A DNA stretch of 6,724 bases from Bacteroidetes bacterium QH_10_64_19 (GTDB taxonomy: Bacteria > Bacteroidota > Rhodothermia > Rhodothermales > Salinibacteraceae). The stretch is from NCBI GenBank assembly GCA_003023125.1, contig PXSY01000144.1, positions 1-6,724 on the forward strand, given 5' to 3'. Both the position numbers and the translations under genes were made by a program. The notes under the pieces are model-generated. The model had not been told where the DNA came from and did no database searches. It worked only from the letters and a program-made list of their open reading frames with translations. Numbering within the stretch: the first letter of the stretch is position 1; each line of letters starts with the position of its first letter. Shown here piece by piece: positions 1 to 4,342 of the stretch.

Positions 1-47
1 CGGAGGTTGGCGAGGCCGCCGGGACCATTCGCGAACACTTCGGCTAG
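1..47 (+). CDS. 3' end of an unidentified upstream gene (partial)
   Basis: The frame beginning at base 3 reads EVGEAAGTIREHFG and ends at TAG 45-47. The mix of acidic, helix-forming residues looks like the tail of a real salt-adapted protein, and a stop here followed by a short non-coding gap before the next gene fits. Only 14 residues are visible, so no family can be named. The frame could also be open by chance. Confidence 0.4.
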   Translation, partial: EVGEAAGTIREHFG

Positions 48-184
48 GCGGACTCTCCGTGTCCACCAAGAGGATACGGACGGGAGCGTGAGCATTTTCG
101 GCGGCGCGTTCAATCCGCTGCCATCCCCGATCGTGGACGGTGTTGAGATCCGTGCAGCGGTCCATCACATAGAGTCGGTCTGTT

Positions 185-210
185 GCTGAACACTCGAACA
201 ACCGTTCAGC
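185..210. terminator. possible hairpin between convergent gene ends
   Basis: A perfect 7-bp inverted repeat, GCTGAAC (185-191) and GTTCAGC (204-210), encloses a 12-base loop. It begins 8 bases beyond the stop codon of the minus-strand FAH gene and also lies downstream of the plus-strand gene ending at 47, where a two-way terminator would be expected. There is no T-run on either side, so it is not a classical intrinsic terminator. It could be an mRNA 3'-end stabilising hairpin or chance. Confidence 0.3.
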
Positions 211-218
211 GCCCCCTG

Positions 219-875
219 CTACCGGGTCACGCTCACCCGAAGAGGATCGCATCCTGTCGCCGTGGCTTCGAGGACATCCCCATCGTCCACCGGTCCCACG
301 CCCGAGGGGGTCCCGGTGTAGAGCAGGTCGCCCGGCGCGAGCGTGAAGATCTGTGAGCAGTAGGCCACCAGCGCCCGCACCGGAAAGAGGAGGCGCTGGG
401 TGCTCGCCTCCTGGCGCGTCTCTCCATTCACCGAGAGGCGGAGCGTGAGATCCTGGGGATTCTCAATTTCCGACGCCGGCGTAAGGGGACCCAGCGGGGC
501 GAACGTGTCGAAGCCCTTGGCGATCGACCAGGGATGACGCCGCTCCTTTGCCTCCGCCTGCAGGTCGCGGGCCGTCATGTCGAGGCCCACAGCAAAAGCG
601 GCTACGTGATCGAGAGCATTCTCTTGCGCAATGTTCTTTCCTTCTTGTCCGACAACGGCCACCAGCTCCACCTCGTGGCGGACATCCCGGGACTGGGGCG
701 GCAGCCGAACGGAATCTCCGGTGCGAATGAGGGCGGACGGCGGCTTTAGAAAGACCATCGGCTCGCCCGGCACGTCCCGGTTCATTTCTTCGGCGTGATC
801 CGCATAATTGCGACCAATGCACAGGAGCTTGCCGACGGGGACGGGCTTGGACGGAGTGGGAAGGGTGATCTTCAT
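219..875 (-). CDS. fumarylacetoacetate hydrolase (FAH) family protein
   Basis: A predicted 218-residue cytosolic metal-dependent enzyme of the FAH superfamily, which cleaves or isomerises C-C bonds in beta-keto acids (acylpyruvases, oxaloacetate decarboxylases, hydroxyheptadienedioate isomerases). Family landmarks appear in order: LCIGRNYADHAEE at 18-30, KPPSALI at 44-50, the metal ligands of HEVEL (E68, E70) with D99 in GLDMTARDLQ, KGFDTFAPLGP at 120-130, and GDLLYTGTPSGVGP at 182-195. The length matches single-domain members such as FAHD1/YcgM. The ATG at 875 is preferred because the family N-terminus (MKITLPTPSK) starts there; the 39 extra codons open upstream are arginine-rich and atypical. 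There is no clear Shine-Dalgarno sequence. It diverges from rplU across 131 bp. Family is secure, but the substrate cannot be read from the sequence. Confidence 0.93.
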   Translation of the reverse strand: MKITLPTPSKPVPVGKLLCIGRNYADHAEEMNRDVPGEPMVFLKPPSALIRTGDSVRLPPQSRDVRHEVELVAVVGQEGKNIAQENALDHVAAFAVGLDMTARDLQAEAKERRHPWSIAKGFDTFAPLGPLTPASEIENPQDLTLRLSVNGETRQEASTQRLLFPVRALVAYCSQIFTLAPGDLLYTGTPSGVGPVDDGDVLEATATGCDPLRVSVTR

Positions 876-936
876 GCGAAACGGAACGGGGTGTAAGTGA
901 TGACGGGGAACGGATGAGCGGACGGCGCGTGGCTTA

Positions 937-946
937 GTTTCGAAAC
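937..946. promoter_or_regulatory. 10-bp perfect palindrome in the FAH/rplU divergent region
   Basis: GTTTCGAAAC is its own reverse complement and sits in the 131-bp gap (876-1006) between the divergent FAH gene and rplU, about 60 bases from each start. It could be a binding site for a dimeric regulator. It overlaps TAGTTTCG (935-942), one mismatch from the Bacteroidota -7 consensus TAnnTTTG, but I see no matching upstream -33 TTTG at the right spacing. A single 10-bp palindrome can arise by chance. Confidence 0.3.
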
Positions 947-1006
947 GGGATTCACGGTTACTCTCGCGTCGGTATCCAATCCGGCGCTCCAAAGCAGAGA
1001 CGCCTT

Positions 1007-1495
1007 ATGTACGCAATTGTTGACGTCAAAGACAAGCAATTCAAGGTCCGCGAGGACGATACCCTGTACGTCCCCTACCACTCGGACGCGGAGGCCGACC
1101 AGGAATTGACCCTGGATCGGGTCCTTCTCGTGTCCGATGGCGACGGCGACGTCACGGTCGGCACGCCGACGGTCGAGGACGCCTCGATCTCGGCCCGCGT
1201 GACGGAGCACGTAAAGGGCGACAAGGTGATCGTGTTTAAGAAGAAACGGCGCAAGCGCTACCGTGTAAAGCGCGGACACCGCCAGCAGTACACTCAGATT
1301 CAGATCGAATCCCTGAACGTGAACGGCGCGTCGTCCTCCGAGGCCGGGGATGAAGACGTTGAGGCAGATGCCGATGTCGAGACGGACGAGGATTCCGAGA
1401 CGGAGCCCGCCGCCGACGAGGCGGAGGAGTCCGGAGAGTCCGACGCGACGGAAGAGACCGACGAACCGAACGAACGAGAAGCCGCCGAGGCGTAG
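1007..1495 (+). CDS. rplU: 50S ribosomal protein bL21 with acidic C-terminal extension
   Basis: Structural protein of the large ribosomal subunit that binds 23S rRNA. Residues 1-107 are the complete bL21 fold: MYAIVDVKDKQFKV at the start, the VGTP turn at 51-54, the basic loop VFKKKRRKRYRVKRGHRQQ at 76-94 and a closing QIQIESL strand. Typical bL21 is about 100-105 residues. This one is 162 long because residues 108-162 form a low-complexity tail with 26 Asp/Glu and one Arg. Such acidic tails fit a protein working in a high-salt cytoplasm and would partly offset the strongly basic core. The ATG at 1007 matches the family N-terminus; only a weak AGAG precedes it. rpmA follows after 51 bp, the usual bacterial order, so the two are probably one transcript. 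Confidence 0.97.
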   Translation: MYAIVDVKDKQFKVREDDTLYVPYHSDAEADQELTLDRVLLVSDGDGDVTVGTPTVEDASISARVTEHVKGDKVIVFKKKRRKRYRVKRGHRQQYTQIQIESLNVNGASSSEAGDEDVEADADVETDEDSETEPAADEAEESGESDATEETDEPNEREAAEA

Positions 1496-1537
1496 ATCGG
1501 CGCGTCCTACCGCACTAATTTGTGAATCAAATCCTAT

Positions 1538-1541
1538 GAGG
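1538..1541 (+). promoter_or_regulatory. Shine-Dalgarno sequence of rpmA
   Basis: GAGG lies five bases before the rpmA ATG at 1547. It is the clearest ribosome-binding site in the window, where most genes have none, and it fixes the start codon. It suggests rpmA is translated independently rather than by read-through from rplU. Confidence 0.6.
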
Positions 1542-1546
1542 TTGTT

Positions 1547-1807
1547 ATGGCACACAAGAAAGCCATGGGGTCGACCGAGAACACGCGTGACTCCAATCCC
1601 AGCTATCTCGGCGTCAAGGCGTATGGTGGCGAGCACGTCCACTCTGGAAGCATCATCGTCCGCCAGCGCGGGACCAAGTTCCACCCCGGCCACAACGTGG
1701 GGCGTGGGAGCGACGACACGCTCTTCGCCAAAGACCACGGGGTCGTGAAGTTCTCCCGCAGCGGCGGCGACCGAAAGTACGTACACGTCGTGCCGGAAGA
1801 GGCCTAA
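1547..1807 (+). CDS. rpmA: 50S ribosomal protein bL27
   Basis: An 86-residue large-subunit protein whose N-terminus reaches the peptidyl-transferase centre. The start [17 protein letters not shown] and the core [15 protein letters not shown] (34-48) followed by [12 protein letters not shown] (50-61) are diagnostic. Length is normal, and there is no N-terminal extension of the kind that Firmicutes cleave. Compared with the usual sequence (MAHKKGGGSTRNGRDS), several Lys/Arg positions are neutral or acidic here, such as E11 and T13, and the protein ends PEEA. This fits halophilic adaptation, like the tail on bL21. It follows rplU by 51 bp and ends 22 bp before a strong terminator, so it is probably the last gene of the operon. 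Confidence 0.98.
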   Translation: MAHKKAMGSTENTRDSNPSYLGVKAYGGEHVHSGSIIVRQRGTKFHPGHNVGRGSDDTLFAKDHGVVKFSRSGGDRKYVHVVPEEA

Positions 1808-1829
1808 CGTCGTACTCCATTTTGCCCGG

Positions 1830-1868
1830 CAAAAAGCTCCTTCGCCGCTGTGCGAACGGAGCTTTTTG
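1830..1868. terminator. intrinsic terminator after rpmA, probably bidirectional
   Basis: The left arm CAAAAAGCTCC (1830-1840) pairs with GGAGCTTTTTG (1858-1868). Inside it TTCGC (1841-1845) pairs with GCGAA (1852-1856) around the loop CGCTGT, leaving only C1857 bulged. That gives a 16-bp stem ending in a T-run, with more Ts just after it. The A-run on the left arm means the minus strand also reads as a terminator. It lies 22 bp past the rpmA stop and closes the rplU-rpmA transcript. It overlaps the upstream GTG at 1850, which argues against that codon as the start of the next gene. Confidence 0.88.
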
Positions 1869-1924
1869 TGTTTTCGTCCCGTCCCCTGTTCGGAAGGTCG
1901 TCCCAAGATTCGCGTCCAAAATAC

Positions 1925-3166
1925 ATGTCCGCCCCTCCTATTCCGTCGTCGTACCGGTGGCCGGATTCCCCCGACGCGGTCGAGCTTCGGGCCTTCACCC
2001 ACGGCCTCCAGCCCGAACGCGTCCCTACGATGATGGAGCACTTCACCGAGGATTGGCGCAGGTTTGGGGTAGACGCCTGGAACGAGGTCCCGAACCACTG
2101 GCGGCCCGAGAGCGACGACACGGTGGGATGGTGGACCCTTCCCACGTACCTCGGCGACCACTTTATCGCCCCGCTCCTGGGGGCCCCCCACGACACTTGC
2201 ATCTTGCAGCCGAGCGTGCACTGGACGATTCAGTGCCTCCTGTCGAGCCCCGAGGTTGCGGCTCGGGGCACCGACGTGGTGGTTCCCGAAACGGCGTTTC
2301 CCTCCGTCCTCCACAGCGTGAAGCAGTGGAGCTCCCTCCAGGACCTGGCCCCGCAGGTCGTGGCGTCCACGGACGCTCAGCGGGTGGACCGGACGGCCGT
2401 CCTCGACGCCATCGGCCCCGACACAGCCCTCGTTGCCCTCAGTCACGTCGGATTCACGACCGGCGCCCGCCTGCCCGCCTCCTTCCTCCGAGAGGTCGCC
2501 GACCGAGTCCATGCTCACGGCGGTCTGTTTGTGCTCGACGGCTACCACGCCGCGGCCACCGGCCCCGTCGACGTGACGGAGCTTGAATGCGACCTCTATG
2601 TCGGCGGTCTCCTCAAAGAAGCCTCCGGTTCGTCGGGCAACACGTTCCTCTATCTCCGGGAGGGACTGGAGCTGACCCCACGACTCACCGGCTGGTTTGG
2701 GGACGCGGCCCCGTTTGCCTTTCGCCCGGATCCCAAGCCTCATCCCGACGTGCGCCGTCGATTCCTGGGCGGGACGACGGCCGTGGCCCCCATGTACCAC
2801 GCCGTAGAGGGCGTCCGTCTACTGCTCGACCTCGGGCTCGATGCCGTGCGGGCCCACTCGCTCCGCCTGACCGACCGCGCCATCGAGCACGCCGACGCTC
2901 TGGACCTGCCGCTCCGGTCGCCCCGGTCTCAGGACGAGGGCAGCGCCATGGTGCTCCTGGAGGGATCGAACGCCGAACGCCTTGTTGCCTACCTTAAGGA
3001 CCACGATGTCTACACCGACAGCCGCCGCAACGAGCTGATCCGGATGGCGCCCTTCGTCTGGAACACCCGGGCCGAGGTGGACCGCGCCTTCGAACAGATC
3101 GACACGGCCCTCTCCACAGACGCGCATCACAGCGTCCAGCTGTACGCCGCCGGGCCGGTTACGTAG
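1925..3166 (+). CDS. class V aminotransferase-fold PLP enzyme, kynureninase-like
   Basis: A predicted 413-residue cytosolic fold-type I pyridoxal-phosphate enzyme. Visible landmarks are ETAFPSV (122-128), SHVGFTTGARLP (173-184), the cofactor-binding D205 and H208 in LDGYHAA, the likely Schiff-base lysine K231 in GGLLKEASGSSGN, GWFGDAAPFAF (256-266), FLGGTT (280-285) and RMAPFVWNT (373-381). The GWFG-AAPF segment, the GT motif after it and the R-PF-NT ending resemble kynureninase, which splits kynurenine to anthranilate and alanine. The lysine context differs from the usual TYKYLNGGPG, and no other kynurenine-pathway gene is nearby, so the substrate is open. The ATG at 1925 is chosen because the in-frame GTG at 1850 lies inside the rpmA terminator. 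The 3' end overlaps the opposing metallopeptidase gene by 8 bp. Confidence 0.88.
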   Translation: MSAPPIPSSYRWPDSPDAVELRAFTHGLQPERVPTMMEHFTEDWRRFGVDAWNEVPNHWRPESDDTVGWWTLPTYLGDHFIAPLLGAPHDTCILQPSVHWTIQCLLSSPEVAARGTDVVVPETAFPSVLHSVKQWSSLQDLAPQVVASTDAQRVDRTAVLDAIGPDTALVALSHVGFTTGARLPASFLREVADRVHAHGGLFVLDGYHAAATGPVDVTELECDLYVGGLLKEASGSSGNTFLYLREGLELTPRLTGWFGDAAPFAFRPDPKPHPDVRRRFLGGTTAVAPMYHAVEGVRLLLDLGLDAVRAHSLRLTDRAIEHADALDLPLRSPRSQDEGSAMVLLEGSNAERLVAYLKDHDVYTDSRRNELIRMAPFVWNTRAEVDRAFEQIDTALSTDAHHSVQLYAAGPVT

Positions 3167-4088
3167 ACGCGGAGGACTCGCGTTCCAGCGCTTCGCCGAG
3201 GGCATCCGTCGATGCATCGAGGGGCGTTCCGGTGCGTGGATCGACGCGGAAAAAGGACACCAGAGCGCGGAAGAGCTCCTCGTGATGCCGGGCCATGGGC
3301 TCCGGCTCTTCGAAGAAATGCTCCACCGCCACGGCAAAGAACTCGGACGGGGCCTCCGCCGCGTAGGGCCGAAGCATTGAGCGCCCCTGCTCGACGCGGC
3401 GCATCTCGTCCCGCACGAGCGACTGCCAGTCCGGCGCCGAGACCGGATTGACCAGCGACGGCACCCCATCGGCCCCCTCGTTGTCGAAGTCGAACAGGTG
3501 GGCCAGCTCATGGAGCACCACGTTGTTTCCGTCGCCCGGGTCCCGCCAGCTGTGTTCCACGGCCGAGACGGTCAGGATGATGGGCCCCTGCTGGTGGGCC
3601 ATGCCGTCGTAGCTGGCCGTCATGGTCCCGTGGTACGTCTCGTCGAAGCGCTCCGGATAAAACAGGATCGACCGGCTGCCGGGAAGCTCCCACGAAGGCC
3701 GCCCGTGCAGCAGCACAGCGATGCCGGCCGCGACGCTCAGACGAAGCGTGTCCGTCACCTCAACGTCCTGGACCCCCTCGAACGAATATTCCCCGAGGAC
3801 AAACTGCACGTCGCGCTCGAACCGCTCACGATCAGGGGCGTCCAGCTTGGAATACAGCGGCACATGCGTCCGGAGCCATCGTTGGTGCTCTGCCGCCAAT
3901 CCCCGTCGGGCCAGGCGCCACCGTCGCCACGGCCGCCGCAACCCAATGAGGAGAATCAAGACGACGGGCACGAGCCCGAGCACCGGCCCCACCGAGGTCA
4001 CTTCGTGCCCGATCACGCTCACGCCGCCCCCGATGATGAGGGCAAGAAGCCCCATTGTAATCAGTGAAGAGCGTCGGGCAATGCGCAT
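3159..4088 (-). CDS. membrane-anchored MtfA-like zinc metallopeptidase
   Basis: A predicted 309-residue peptidase of the MtfA (M90) family. The gluzincin site is visible: HELAH at 193-197 (H193 and H197 as zinc ligands, E194 catalytic) and E249 in APSEFFAVAVEHFFE as the probable third ligand. Family sequence also appears in ILFYPERF (141-148) and the segment before HELAH. E. coli MtfA is a soluble ~265-residue protein that binds the repressor Mlc and influences glucose PTS expression. Here two hydrophobic stretches (about 9-27 and 33-50) precede an arginine-rich stretch (51-62), implying a membrane anchor with the catalytic domain on the cytoplasmic side. No Mlc-like partner is in view, so the role is unknown. 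No Shine-Dalgarno sequence is visible; the Met at residue 12 is an alternative start. The gene diverges from ppiD. Confidence 0.88.
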   Translation of the reverse strand: MRIARRSSLITMGLLALIIGGGVSVIGHEVTSVGPVLGLVPVVLILLIGLRRPWRRWRLARRGLAAEHQRWLRTHVPLYSKLDAPDRERFERDVQFVLGEYSFEGVQDVEVTDTLRLSVAAGIAVLLHGRPSWELPGSRSILFYPERFDETYHGTMTASYDGMAHQQGPIILTVSAVEHSWRDPGDGNNVVLHELAHLFDFDNEGADGVPSLVNPVSAPDWQSLVRDEMRRVEQGRSMLRPYAAEAPSEFFAVAVEHFFEEPEPMARHHEELFRALVSFFRVDPRTGTPLDASTDALGEALERESSAST

Positions 4089-4329
4089 GGAGCGGTGCGG
4101 ATGATGCAGAATTGAGCATCGGCTTTTCGGCCGTGCTGTTACGGAACGGTTCCTGCCCGGGCGTGTGCCCCAGTGAGATCCGCTTCCCTGCCCCCGGCCG
4201 CATCCGTTCGTAAACCTGCATTAAGCGCGAACAATTCTGCGAGGCAGAAGGTAAAGTACGAGACATTTTTAGTGCGATGGACAAGCGCGTGTCCTCCGCT
4301 GGCTTTTTCACGAAACCCCTTTCGTCCCC
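4089..4329. promoter_or_regulatory. divergent control region between the MtfA-like gene and ppiD
   Basis: These 241 bp must hold promoters for both divergent genes unless one start is misplaced. I see no convincing -33 TTTG / -7 TAnnTTTG pair. Visible structure includes GGAACGGTTCC (4143-4153, 5-bp arms around one base), GCCCGGGC (4155-4162) followed by a GGGC-GTGT-GCCC dyad (4159-4170), TTCTGC-GAG-GCAGAA (4235-4249), and a short open frame running into ppiD (4277-4342). Clustered dyads suggest regulator binding, but which ones matter cannot be told from sequence alone. Confidence 0.5.
4235..4249. promoter_or_regulatory. operator-like inverted repeat upstream of ppiD
   Basis: TTCTGC and GCAGAA form a perfect 6-bp inverted repeat around the 3-base spacer GAG, 80 bp before the ppiD ATG at 4330. 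The size and spacing suit a dimeric repressor or activator. The flanks are AT-rich for this genome (ACAA before, GGTAAAGTAC after), as expected near a promoter. As RNA it would form only a weak hairpin. Confidence 0.35.
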
Positions 4330-4342
4330 ATGGGCGCGATGA
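4277..4342 (+). CDS. possible short leader ORF overlapping the ppiD start
   Basis: An ATG at 4277 opens a 21-codon frame (MDKRVSSAGFF... to ...PWAR). It ends at TGA 4340-4342, overlapping the second candidate ppiD start (ATG 4339-4341) as ATGA, an arrangement typical of translational coupling. The product resembles nothing I know, and there is no good ribosome-binding site before it. A frame this short can occur by chance, so this is a candidate only. Confidence 0.25.
   Translation: MDKRVSSAGFFTKPLSSPWAR

Noticed and set aside
876..992. 39-residue N-terminal extension of the FAH protein
   Set aside because: It is Arg-rich and would overlap most of the rplU promoter region; MKITLPTPSK at 875 matches the usual start.
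1514..1526. TAATTTG as a possible Bacteroidota -7 promoter element before rpmA
   Set aside because: It is one T short of TAnnTTTG and has no properly spaced -33 TTTG; co-transcription with rplU is simpler.
1850..1924. Upstream GTG start extending the PLP enzyme by 25 residues
   Set aside because: The GTG lies in the loop and right arm of the strong terminator, and the extra residues (MRTELFVFSSRPLFG...) look unlike a family N-terminus; ATG 1925 fits better.
1822..2586. 254-codon plus-strand frame overlapping the PLP enzyme
   Set aside because: It is Arg/Pro-rich out-of-frame reading of a gene with clear PLP-enzyme motifs, and it begins within the rpmA terminator.
872..2800. 642-codon open frame on the minus strand antisense to rplU, rpmA and half of the PLP enzyme
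   Set aside because: It spans three well-recognised plus-strand genes and the terminator, has no recognisable domains, and is rich in Arg, Gly and Val as expected for an antisense shadow in GC-rich DNA.
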